Source: CF-96 sp028287605
GTDB lineage: Bacteria > Chloroflexota > Dormibacteria > Aeolococcales > Aeolococcaceae
NCBI GenBank assembly: GCA_034666465.1
Contig: JAXDLT010000356.1
Location: 1-14,621 of the forward strand
Direction of reading: 5' to 3'
Length of the DNA stretch: 14,621 bases
The position numbers were made by a program, and so were the translations under genes. The notes below the pieces were generated by a model. It made no database searches and was not told where the DNA came from. It saw only the letters and a program-made list of their open reading frames with translations. How positions within the stretch are numbered: the stretch's first letter is position 1; every line of letters starts with the position of its first letter. Shown here piece after piece: positions 7,749 through 14,357 of the stretch.

Positions 7749-9812
7749 TCAGCCACGTTGCACGGCGCATGGCGGGCCCACCCCGCGGTCGGACGTGAGC
7801 AGCTGTACGCCGACGACCTCAGAGCACGGAGCGCCGAGGAGGCGCGCCGCGCGCCGGCGGCGACTGACGATCACCGGCTCCGGAGTGGCGTCCAGGAGCA
7901 CCCGGCGAATCACCGGATTGGCGAACTCGAAGCGCGAACCGGTGATGGTGATCAGACCCATCCCGAGCGCCCTCTCGACGCCGCGGGCGACATGCTCCGG
8001 GGTGACCTGAGCCAGCTCGGCCACGATGTCCACGTCGAAGCTCTCCTCGAAGAATGCAGCGACCCGAAGCATCTGCTCGACCTCCGCCCCCGCCCGTCGC
8101 ACGCAGCCGAGCACCAGGTCGTACACGGCGCTCGAGAGCTGCAGGTGCGCACTCCGCGGGCCGCGGCGCACCGCCTCCTGCAGCATCTCGCTGGCGAGGA
8201 GCGTGTGACCGCGTGTCGTCTCGTAGACCTGGGACGCGACACCGGGGACGCCCAGGTGGCGAGCGAGCTCCTCCACGTCGGCCTCCCGCAGGGGACCGAT
8301 GGCCACGTGGTCGGCGATCCCCGCGAGGCCGGCATGCACCGCGTCGTCCTCGCCGTCCCGAGCGGTGACCAGGAGGAGGAGATGCTCGGCCCCGGCCGGG
8401 CTCCGGTGCAGACGCGAGGCGATGAGGTGCAGCGCCCCGATCGTGGCGGCGTCGGCGGCATCGGCATCCTCGACGACCAGAAGCACCGGCGTCTGCGCGG
8501 CGACGCGCAGGATGACGGAGACCACCGCCTCGAGCGCACGGGTTCGCTCCAGCTCCGACGTCGCAGGGCGTACGCCCTCGCAGCCCAGGAGCGCGACGAC
8601 GTCGGGCATCAGCGTGCCGAGCGGGCCGGCCCACGGCGCCACGACCTCGCGCGCCCGCTGAGGCGAGAGCCGCCCCAGGTAGCCGCGCACGGCGTCGACG
8701 AGCGGTTGGAGGAACAACGACCCGGTGGCCTGGTGACAGCGCGCGGTGCAGACCATCCCACCCGTCTGCCGGGCGAACCGTTCCAGCTCGCCGGCGAGCC
8801 GGCTCCGACCCTGCCCCCCGGCGCCGGTGAGGACGACGGTCCGGGAACGGCCCGCGGCGGCGTCGCCCCAGGCGGAGGTCAGATGACCCAGCTCGGACTC
8901 GCGTCCCACGAGGGGGCGCCGAGGTCCCGGCTCGGTGCGCGCTGTGCTCGCGGGGACGTGGCCGGCCTCGTCCGGCAGGGCGTGGCCCTGGAGGAGCGCG
9001 TGGTGCAGTGCGCGCGACTCCGCCGACGGGCCGGCGCCGAGCTCCTGGCCGAGGACGGTCCGGAGCCGCTGGTGGGTGGCGAGCGCAGCGCTCAGGCGTC
9101 CCGCCGCGTGATGCGCGCGCATCACGGCACGGTTCGCCTCCTCGTCGAGCGGGTCCGCGTCCACGGCCGCCTCCGCGGCGGAGAGTGCCGTGGGATGGTC
9201 GCCGAGGCTCAGCGCCGCCACCCACTGAACCCGCCTGGCCCTTCGCACCAGCCGTTCGGCCTCGCGACGGGCGACGTCGGCCTGGATGGCCTCCGGATCA
9301 TCCCCGAGGAGCGGGCCGGAGTCGAACAGCTCGAGCGCCTGCGCGGCCGCCGCCCGAGCGAGCGCCGGCCTCTCTGCCGCCGCCTGTGCCTCCGCCTCCC
9401 GGACCAGTGCCCCCGCCTCGTCGACGTCGACGGTGCAGCGGTCGAGATCGAGCATGTAGCCGGCCGTGCCCCCACGGATCCGGCCCGTGCCCAGCGCCTG
9501 GCGCAGACGGCTGACCAGTGACGCCACCACGCGGTGCGCCTGGTCGGGCGGGGCCTCACCCCAGAGGGCGTCGACGATCCGGTGCACGTCGACGACCTCG
9601 CCCCGGTGAAGGGCGAGAAGCCGCAGCAGCGCCGTGGCCCTGCCGCCCGGCAGGGAGATCTCGCCTCCGCTCCTGTTGCGAACCGTGAAACGGTTGATGA
9701 GCGTGATGTGGACCAACTCGGCAGGGTGCATCTCGACCGTTGACATGAAGCAGCACTCGATTTCGGCGTCCGGCGTGTGGACAGCATCGCGCTGCGCGAG
9801 TTCTGATCGCAT
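7749..9812 (-). CDS. SARP/BTAD-type transcriptional regulator with ATPase domain
   Basis: The 687-residue protein has the layout of AfsR-like activators. Residues about 36-126 form an OmpR-type winged helix (ALLRLLALHRGEVV, DALWGEAPP, VVASLVSRLRQAL, GYMLD). Residues about 130-275 are the helical bacterial transcriptional activation (BTAD) domain. An ATPase module follows from about 299 (LVGRESEL). Its Walker A reads GAGGQGRSR (330-338), with Arg336 in place of the usual Lys, and Walker B reads VLLVVEDAD (443-451). The chain ends after a helical region without an obvious long TPR array, so it is shorter than AfsR (~990 residues). The ATG at 9812 has AGGG 8 nt upstream; Met23 is an alternative start just before the DNA-binding domain. 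It is divergent from the His-rich gene and upstream of the zinc-ribbon/zwf/cyd genes, so either could be a target. Confidence 0.9.
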   Translation of the reverse strand: MRSELAQRDAVHTPDAEIECCFMSTVEMHPAELVHITLINRFTVRNRSGGEISLPGGRATALLRLLALHRGEVVDVHRIVDALWGEAPPDQAHRVVASLVSRLRQALGTGRIRGGTAGYMLDLDRCTVDVDEAGALVREAEAQAAAERPALARAAAAQALELFDSGPLLGDDPEAIQADVARREAERLVRRARRVQWVAALSLGDHPTALSAAEAAVDADPLDEEANRAVMRAHHAAGRLSAALATHQRLRTVLGQELGAGPSAESRALHHALLQGHALPDEAGHVPASTARTEPGPRRPLVGRESELGHLTSAWGDAAAGRSRTVVLTGAGGQGRSRLAGELERFARQTGGMVCTARCHQATGSLFLQPLVDAVRGYLGRLSPQRAREVVAPWAGPLGTLMPDVVALLGCEGVRPATSELERTRALEAVVSVILRVAAQTPVLLVVEDADAADAATIGALHLIASRLHRSPAGAEHLLLLVTARDGEDDAVHAGLAGIADHVAIGPLREADVEELARHLGVPGVASQVYETTRGHTLLASEMLQEAVRRGPRSAHLQLSSAVYDLVLGCVRRAGAEVEQMLRVAAFFEESFDVDIVAELAQVTPEHVARGVERALGMGLITITGSRFEFANPVIRRVLLDATPEPVIVSRRRRAARLLGAPCSEVVGVQLLTSDRGVGPPCAVQRG

Positions 9813-9900
9813 CTGAGGGACCCTGGCGAGGCCCTAGTCGACCATCCCAGGGTCTCCCGGATGCACTCCGCCGGACCGCCCGGGTGACGGGACGACCCTG

Positions 9901-9910
9901 GGGTGCACCC
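9901..9910. promoter_or_regulatory. Perfect palindrome GGGTGCACCC, possible operator
   Basis: This is a perfect 10-bp palindrome in the divergent control region. It overlaps the end of a GACCCTGGGG box. A related imperfect sequence, GGATGCACTCC, is at 9859-9869. This could bind a dimeric regulator, but a short GC-rich palindrome can also occur by chance. Confidence 0.3.
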
Positions 9911-9964
9911 GCCGAGTCCCCGGGGCGAAGGTCGGTCTCCGTCCATGAGCATGACCTCGATGAC

Positions 9965-9980
9965 GTGGCCGGAGTGCCAC
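9965..9980. promoter_or_regulatory. Inverted repeat GTGGC-N6-GCCAC upstream of the His-rich gene
   Basis: Two 5-bp arms are separated by 6 bp, centred about 31 bp upstream of the His-rich gene start. The position would suit a repressor site or a 5' leader hairpin. Only the symmetry is seen; no regulator is assigned. Confidence 0.3.
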
Positions 9981-9990
9981 ACAGTGCAAT

Positions 9991-9997
9991 GGAGGAG
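9991..9997 (+). promoter_or_regulatory. Strong ribosome binding site deciding the GTG start at 10004
   Basis: GGAGGAG lies 6 nt before GTG 10004. An in-frame ATG at 9989 overlaps this site and so could not use it, which is why the GTG is preferred. The signal peptide also begins right after the GTG. Confidence 0.75.
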
Positions 9998-10003
9998 ACA
10001 AAG

Positions 10004-10258
10004 GTGAACACCAGGCTTCGTGTCGCCGTGGTGGCGGCCGCTCTTGTCGCAGGATCGTCCGTCGGCGCCACCGTCCTTGCCGCGACCCCCGTTCAAGCGG
10101 CTGTCGTCGACGACCACGGTCACGACCACCACGATCGCGATCACCACGACCGTGACCACCACGACGGTGACCACCACGATCACTGGTCCGACGGGGATCA
10201 CTCCTGGAGCTGGGACTATCGCTGGTACCGCGATCACGGCGACCACTGGTCGTACTGA
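10004..10258 (+). CDS. Secreted His/Asp-rich peptide with DHHDx repeats
   Basis: The 84-residue product has a classical Sec signal peptide: basic start MNTRLR, hydrophobic core at about 7-27, and likely cleavage after TPVQA (residue 32). The mature part, about 52 residues, is almost wholly His, Asp, Trp, Tyr, Arg and Gly. I count 14 His and 15 Asp, with no Cys. Residues 41-60 are four pentads (DHHDR, DHHDR, DHHDG, DHHDH), followed by an aromatic tail with 5 Trp. Such composition suggests binding of divalent metals outside the membrane, or metal-dependent adhesion to a surface. No family is recognised, and the metal idea rests on composition alone. The gene is single, has its own strong ribosome site, is divergent from the SARP regulator and convergent with the LuxR-type regulator, with a hairpin after the stop. 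Confidence 0.82.
   Translation: MNTRLRVAVVAAALVAGSSVGATVLAATPVQAAVVDDHGHDHHDRDHHDRDHHDGDHHDHWSDGDHSWSWDYRWYRDHGDHWSY
10124..10183 (+). repeat. Four tandem 15-bp repeats encoding DHHDx
   Basis: Units at 10124, 10139, 10154 and 10169 follow the pattern GAYCACCACGAYNNN and differ mainly at third codon positions and in the last codon. They encode residues 41-60 of the His-rich peptide. The similarity indicates expansion by in-frame duplication, and copy number may vary between strains. Confidence 0.8.
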
Positions 10259-10276
10259 TCGCCCCGACGGAGCATC

Positions 10277-10306
10277 GGGCGCCGGCGCATCGAGGTGCCG
10301 GCGCCC
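10277..10306. terminator. Hairpin between convergent genes, probable bidirectional terminator
   Basis: A perfect 10-bp stem (GGGCGCCGGC / GCCGGCGCCC) closes a 10-nt loop. It lies 19 bp after the His-rich gene stop and 9 bp from the end of the LuxR-type gene. No T-run follows, as is common in high-GC actinobacteria. Confidence 0.7.
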
Positions 10307-10314
10307 CGCTCGTG

Positions 10315-13005
10315 TCAATCCTCGGGGGAATCGTGCACCGCCCGCGCCTGGTACGCGGCCACGAGCCTGCGGCGCGACCGGATCCCCAGCTTCCCGAAGA
10401 TGTTTGCGAGGTGGTACTCGACCGTCTTCACGCTGACCATCAGCTCCGCCGCGACCTCGCGATTGGTCCGGCCCGAGGCGACCAGCCGGGCGACCGAGAA
10501 CTCCCGGGGCGTCAGCCGTTCGCGTTCGACATCGCGCCGTTTGATGGGGGTCAGCCCGCAGGCGGCGAGCTCGCGTCTGCATCGCTCGCCGAATGGCCGC
10601 GCACCGAGGTCGGAGAGGCGTCGAGAGGCGGCACGCAGCTGTGCGGCGGCCTGCGTGCGCCGGCCCACGCGCCGGAGGAAACTGCCGTACTCGAGCTCGG
10701 TGAGCGCCTGCTCGAAGGGCATGCCCAGATCCTCGTGGTACGCCAGGGCGGACTCGAAACGGGCCGTCGCGCCCTCCCTGTCACCACGCGCGCCCGCGAG
10801 CGCCGCGCCGATGCGTGCCGCGGCCGCCATCGCGGATCCGCGACCGCGCCGAGCCGCAAGCCGCTGGTAGGGCTGGAGCACCGCCTCCGCCTCGTCCAGC
10901 CGACGCAGGTTCACCAGCGCCTCGGCCCGGAGCACCTGCCAGTCGAGGATGCCAGGCTCTCGTACGCCCTCCAGGCCGGCCAGTGGGAGAAGCGGTGCGA
11001 GACTGCTGAGGACACCCTCGTGGTCGCCCCGCGCACGAGCCATGAGTGCCATCGACGTGGCGGCCGCCGCGATGCCCATGAAATCGGACCGCACGACGGC
11101 CGCCGCGCGTTCGGCGGCCTCGGCATGGAACCTCGCGGCATCCCACTCACCGCGAGCGGCGAGCACCGCGCAGGGAAGTGCGTGCACCTGGCTCAGCAGC
11201 CACCTCTGGCCCGCCTCCTCGGCGACCGATGCGGCCATCCGCGCATGGAGAAGTGCGTCGTCCCACGCACCCGTCCGAGTCTCGGTGAGCGACAACCCCG
11301 CGAGGCTGATCACCGCGAGGTGCACGGGTCCGCGACGGTGGTACTCCTCCGCCATGCGCTCCAGATCGGCACGCGCTCCGGCGAGGTCTCCGGTGAAGCA
11401 GCGCACATAGCCGCGACGGACCACCTGCTCGCCACGCTCGCTCTCGCCGAGCCCACGATCCGCCCATGCGATGGCCGTCCGTCCACAGCCTCGCGCCAGG
11501 AAGAGGGTCGCGAGCAGCACCGCGAGATCGGCGGCGAGCGGGCGGTCACCCCCGGTATCGGCGAGCTCGTGGGCGCCGGTCAACAGCCGTTGCGCCGTCT
11601 CGGAGCGGCCGTTCACGAGCGCCAGACTGCCGGCGACGTAGTCGCGGCGCGCACCCGGATCGAGCGCGGCCACCCCCTCTGCAAGGTCGGCCGCACCGGC
11701 GACGTCGCCCCCGTGCAGCATGCACTCGGCCGCTTCGAGCAGGCACGCCTCACGCTCGACGCCGGTCGAGACCAGGTGCATGGCCGAGAGAAGGGCCTCG
11801 GCGGCGCTGCCCCACCCGCCGCCCCGGGCCTGGCGTCGAGCGAAGGCGACCAGGTCTGTCACCAGTGCCGCGTCGTCACCGTGAGCGGCCGCCACCCGGT
11901 GGTGGAGCGACGCCGCCTCGTCCTCGACCAGGTTCGCCGCCCAGGTATGAAGGGCGACGCGCTGTGCCGACCCGATGCCGTGATACACCGCCGCACGGGT
12001 GAGCGGATGCCCGAAGCAGACGGTGCGTCGCCGCAGGTCGCCGTGCTCCTCGAGAAGACCCGCCGCAACCGCCCGCTCGAGGGCTCGCAGGGGCTCGTCG
12101 ACGCCGGAGAGCCGCGCCGCCACGCCGAAGGAGAAGTGCGCGCCCAGGATCGATGCGGCGACGACGAACCTCCGCGTCTCGGGCGGGCACGCCGCGAGGC
12201 GGTCGAGCACAGTCGCGCGGAGGTGGCGCGGGCACGGGAGGGGAGCATCGGATCGACGGTGCAGGGTCTCGGCGGGCACCTCCTCGAACAGGGCCCGCAG
12301 GTGCAGTGGGTTGCCAGAGGTGTGGTCCCGAACCCGCTCGGCCGCACACGCGGACAGCCCGCCGATGCCCATCGACACCCCGAGCTCTCGAATCGCCCCC
12401 ACATCCAGACCGGCCAGGCGCAGCCGCGCTGCCTGGCCGCGCTCCACGAGCCGTCGGAGCCCCTCGAGGGGGCCCTGACCACCGTCACGCGCACTGATCA
12501 GGACGAGCACCCGCTCGAGCCGGAGGCGGCGAAGGGCGAACAGCAGCGCGTGCGCGGATGCCGGGTCGATCCACTGGGCGTCGTCGACCACCAGCGCCAC
12601 CGGTGCCTCCCCCTGAGCACTGCCGAGCAGCTCGACGAGCCCCCACCCCACGGAGGTCGGGTCCGGAGGCCCGCCGCCGGGCACCCCCAACCCGGTGAGC
12701 ACATCGGGCAGGGGGATCCCGGCCAGACGAACCAGCTGGCCGACGACTCCGTACCTCAGCCCGGCCTCCGTCTCCTCGCCATCGGCCCCGAGGATCCGCA
12801 GGCCGCCCGCCTCGTCCAGGAACCGACGGAGCAGCGCCGTCCTGCCGATCCCCGGCGGCCCGTCGACGAGGACGATCCGCGGACGGCCGGCACGCACCTC
12901 GTCGAGCTCACGCTCGAGCAGGCGCAATTCGGCCTGCCGCCCGATCAGGCCGTCGTCTCGGAGCAGCCGCTCGGCGGGGGCCGGGGTTGTCACATCGCTC
13001 AGCAT
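10315..13005 (-). CDS. LuxR-type (LAL-like) transcriptional regulator with N-terminal AAA ATPase
   Basis: The 896-residue protein has the build of large ATP-binding LuxR regulators. Residues about 17-45 begin the ATPase module (LIGRQAELRLLEREL). Walker A reads GPPGIGRT (49-56) with Arg55 in place of Lys, and Walker B is ALVVDDAQW (137-145). The middle (~370-810) is a long Ala/Leu-rich helical array of TPR-like repeats, a likely ligand- or protein-sensing region. The C-terminus is a LuxR/GerE helix-turn-helix at about 828-887 (LTPREFSVARLVASG, TNREVAAELMVSVKTVEYHLANIF, KLGIRSR). The length is typical of the group. The ATG has GGAG 5 nt upstream. It has no co-oriented neighbour close by, is convergent with the His-rich gene, and is divergent from the secreted beta-helix gene, which is a possible target. 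The inducer is unknown. Confidence 0.93.
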   Translation of the reverse strand: MLSDVTTPAPAERLLRDDGLIGRQAELRLLERELDEVRAGRPRIVLVDGPPGIGRTALLRRFLDEAGGLRILGADGEETEAGLRYGVVGQLVRLAGIPLPDVLTGLGVPGGGPPDPTSVGWGLVELLGSAQGEAPVALVVDDAQWIDPASAHALLFALRRLRLERVLVLISARDGGQGPLEGLRRLVERGQAARLRLAGLDVGAIRELGVSMGIGGLSACAAERVRDHTSGNPLHLRALFEEVPAETLHRRSDAPLPCPRHLRATVLDRLAACPPETRRFVVAASILGAHFSFGVAARLSGVDEPLRALERAVAAGLLEEHGDLRRRTVCFGHPLTRAAVYHGIGSAQRVALHTWAANLVEDEAASLHHRVAAAHGDDAALVTDLVAFARRQARGGGWGSAAEALLSAMHLVSTGVEREACLLEAAECMLHGGDVAGAADLAEGVAALDPGARRDYVAGSLALVNGRSETAQRLLTGAHELADTGGDRPLAADLAVLLATLFLARGCGRTAIAWADRGLGESERGEQVVRRGYVRCFTGDLAGARADLERMAEEYHRRGPVHLAVISLAGLSLTETRTGAWDDALLHARMAASVAEEAGQRWLLSQVHALPCAVLAARGEWDAARFHAEAAERAAAVVRSDFMGIAAAATSMALMARARGDHEGVLSSLAPLLPLAGLEGVREPGILDWQVLRAEALVNLRRLDEAEAVLQPYQRLAARRGRGSAMAAAARIGAALAGARGDREGATARFESALAYHEDLGMPFEQALTELEYGSFLRRVGRRTQAAAQLRAASRRLSDLGARPFGERCRRELAACGLTPIKRRDVERERLTPREFSVARLVASGRTNREVAAELMVSVKTVEYHLANIFGKLGIRSRRRLVAAYQARAVHDSPED

Positions 13006-13051
13006 CGCGGCTCCGTCATGGCGATCGCATCTACAGGACCCCAGTCGCCCC

Positions 13052-13237
13052 CTAGCCTCGGCTGACCACTCCCGGCGCCGGGGCGCCCGGCTCGCCGGCC
13101 GCCGGCTCCAGGAGGCACGACGGCGTGCCGTCCGCGCCCGAGAGCATCGAACGCACTGTCGAGACGGCTGCGTAGCCCGGCATGCCGTCCCACTCGATGC
13201 CTCTGTAACGAATCGGTACGCCGTCGGGATGCGGCAA
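13052..13237 (-). CDS. Doubtful 61-residue open frame, possible gene remnant
   Basis: The frame can only start at TTG 13237 or at internal ATGs, and an in-frame stop lies further upstream. The middle looks protein-like (IRYRGIEWDGMPGYAAVSTV, then LSGADGTPSCLLEPA). The end is Pro/Ala/Gly-rich and looks like chance coding. AGG lies 7 nt before the TTG. It could be a very small gene, a decayed remnant or noise in GC-rich DNA. I do not recognise it. It would be co-directional with the LuxR-type gene, ending 46 bp before that start. Confidence 0.25.
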   Translation of the reverse strand: MPHPDGVPIRYRGIEWDGMPGYAAVSTVRSMLSGADGTPSCLLEPAAGEPGAPAPGVVSRG

Positions 13238-13248
13238 GGCTAGACCTA

Positions 13249-13262
13249 TGATGCATGTATCA
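13249..13262. promoter_or_regulatory. Imperfect palindrome TGATGCATGTATCA
   Basis: The arms TGATGCA and TGTATCA match at 6 of 7 positions. The site lies in the divergent spacer, in a locally AT-richer patch, about 244 bp upstream of the LuxR-type start. A dimeric regulator site is possible; no further support is visible. Confidence 0.25.
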
Positions 13263-13437
13263 CGGAACAGTGACGCTGGATTCAGCAGTCAACCAGTTCC
13301 TCCCCCACAGTCGGCCCCATTCCCTGCGAGACGTCTCTCAGTGGCCACATCGGCTCCTGAGCACGGTCGTTGCGGCAAGGGCCTACGCCAATTCTTTGAA
13401 AGAGCACGCGCCAAGGACGATGCGCGGGTGTCTCGGT

Positions 13438-13467
13438 CGTCACTCGTCACAACACAACGTCACTCGT
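13438..13467 (+). promoter_or_regulatory. 10-bp direct repeat CGTCACTCGT, two copies 20 bp apart
   Basis: Copies lie at 13438-13447 and 13458-13467, separated by CACAACACAA. The 20-bp period is about two helical turns, so both copies face the same side of DNA, as in activator sites of SARP or response-regulator type. The second copy ends 23 bp before the beta-helix gene start. The repeat is exact; its function is inferred. Confidence 0.45.
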
Positions 13468-13478
13468 ACACAGGTACG

Positions 13479-13485
13479 AAAGGAG
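13479..13485 (+). promoter_or_regulatory. Strong ribosome binding site deciding the ATG at 13491
   Basis: AAAGGAG ends 5 nt before the ATG at 13491. The frame is open further upstream to 13248, but that part is low-complexity and lacks a ribosome site. The signal peptide begins exactly at 13491. Confidence 0.8.
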
Positions 13486-13490
13486 ACCCG

Positions 13491-14336
13491 ATGCGATTCA
13501 TCCGCACGATCCAGGGCCTGGGCTGCGCCGCCGCCCTGGCCGCCGGCACGGTTGTCCTCATCCCACTGACCGCGCAGGCGGCGGGGGTGGCCTGTAACGA
13601 GACGGCGCTCGTGGCCGCGATCAACGCCGCCAATGCGGCACACGGGGGCAACGTCGTCCTGACGCCGGGCTGTACCTACATCCTGACCAGGAGCCACGCC
13701 ACCGGCGCACATGGTCCGGACGGGCTGCCCGTCATCACCAGCGTCGTCACCCTGACGGGCGACAACAACACCATCACCCGCTCGGTCGCGGGTGGGGCCT
13801 TCCGGATCGCCGAGGTCAGCAGGACCGGCAACCTCACCGTCAAGCATGTCACCCTCAGCAACGGCCGTGCCGTGGGCGCCGGTGGCGGCATCCTGAACTT
13901 CGGCGCGGTGACGCTCACCGGGAGCGCCCTGACCAACAACACCGCCTCGGGCACCGGCGGCGGCCTCTCCAATGCCGATGTCCCCGCGCCCGGGACCGGG
14001 ACCGCGGCGACCTTCACCAGCAGCACGGTGTCGGGGAACACCGCCTCGGGCAGGGGCGGCGGCCTCTACAACGGTCTCAGGGGCACGCTGACCACGACCA
14101 GCAGCTCGGTCACGACCAACCGGAGCCTGGTGGCGCGGGGCGGCGGTATCGCCGCCATCAACTCGACGGCAACCACCCTCACCAGCACCCCGGTCACCGC
14201 AAACACCGCCGCCCCGGGCGCCGGCGGCGTCTTCCGCCTCGGCGGCACCATGACGATCACCACCTCCCCGATCACGGGCAACGCCCCGAACAACTGTGTG
14301 GGCAGCTCCCCTTCGGTTCCCGGCTGCACCAGCTGA
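13491..14336 (+). CDS. Secreted right-handed parallel beta-helix repeat protein
   Basis: The 281-residue protein starts with a Sec signal peptide (MRFIRTIQ, hydrophobic core to about residue 26, cleavage likely after LTAQA at 30). The mature part opens with a capping region (CNETALVAAINAANA, then TPGCTYILT) typical of pectate-lyase-like beta-helix proteins. About five rungs of 22-26 residues follow, rich in Thr, Ser, Asn and Gly, with recurring patterns such as LTNNTASGTGGGLSN (147-161), VSGNTASGRGGGLYN (180-194) and VTANTAAPGAGGV (235-247). Cys35 and Cys61 near the start and Cys269 and Cys279 near the end could form disulfides that cap the solenoid. No catalytic residues, cell-wall sorting signal or anchor are visible, so it is probably extracellular or cell-associated. 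The substrate or role is unknown; surface binding or polysaccharide interaction is possible. A hairpin follows the stop. Confidence 0.88.
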   Translation: MRFIRTIQGLGCAAALAAGTVVLIPLTAQAAGVACNETALVAAINAANAAHGGNVVLTPGCTYILTRSHATGAHGPDGLPVITSVVTLTGDNNTITRSVAGGAFRIAEVSRTGNLTVKHVTLSNGRAVGAGGGILNFGAVTLTGSALTNNTASGTGGGLSNADVPAPGTGTAATFTSSTVSGNTASGRGGGLYNGLRGTLTTTSSSVTTNRSLVARGGGIAAINSTATTLTSTPVTANTAAPGAGGVFRLGGTMTITTSPITGNAPNNCVGSSPSVPGCTS

Positions 14337-14357
14337 CGACTGTCGACTGACACAGGC

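Larger units (their letters stand above)
9813..10003. promoter_or_regulatory. Divergent control region between the SARP gene and the His-rich peptide gene
   Basis: This 191-bp gap must hold promoters for both divergent genes. It contains the box CCAGGGTC at 9847-9854 and its complement GACCCTGG at 9819-9826 and 9894-9901. The 9819 copy also provides the ribosome site of the SARP gene. A palindrome lies at 9901-9910 and an inverted repeat at 9965-9980. I see no confident -35/-10 pair. The repeats are direct observations; operator function is inferred. Confidence 0.5.
13006..13490. other. 485-bp mostly non-coding control region between divergent genes
   Basis: Part of this stretch (about 13240-13470) is less GC-rich than the genes around it. 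It contains the ribosome site GGAG of the LuxR-type gene (minus strand, 13011-13014), a doubtful 61-codon minus-strand frame, an imperfect palindrome at 13249-13262, a 10-bp direct repeat ending 23 bp before the beta-helix gene, and the ribosome site of that gene. No confident -35/-10 pair, tRNA or riboswitch fold is visible. Confidence 0.5.

Noticed and set aside
7412..7756. A 114-codon minus-strand frame overlapping the zinc-ribbon gene
   Set aside because: The competing frame has two CxxC pairs with normal composition. This one is Arg-rich and overlaps the SARP end and the zwf start.
7683..9521. A 612-codon plus-strand open frame opposite the SARP gene
   Set aside because: It is an antisense shadow with no domain. 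The minus-strand frame has winged-helix, BTAD and ATPase motifs.
9884..10003. Longer N-terminus for the His-rich peptide from ATG 9884
   Set aside because: The extra 40 residues precede the signal peptide and look like non-coding DNA. GGAGGAG is correctly spaced only for GTG 10004.
10124..10183. CRISPR-like repeat array
   Set aside because: The 15-bp units are contiguous with no spacers and lie in frame within a coding sequence.
9209..10582. A 457-codon minus-strand open frame with long Val/Ile/Thr runs resembling membrane helices, opposite the His-rich gene
   Set aside because: The hydrophobic run is just the antisense reading of repeated His and Asp codons. The frame overlaps two better-supported genes and the terminator hairpin, and has no recognisable domain.
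10312..13065. A 917-codon plus-strand open frame opposite the LuxR-type gene
   Set aside because: It is an Arg/Gly/Glu-rich antisense shadow typical of GC-rich DNA. The minus-strand frame has clear ATPase and helix-turn-helix motifs.
13370..13400. Possible -35 TTGCGG with a -10 region about 17 bp later, upstream of the beta-helix gene
   Set aside because: No TANNNT-like -10 is present at the right spacing, so it was not called as a promoter.
13248..13490. Longer N-terminus for the beta-helix protein from ATG 13248
   Set aside because: The extension would bury the signal peptide inside the protein and spans the direct repeat and ribosome site. ATG 13491 has AAAGGAG at ideal spacing.
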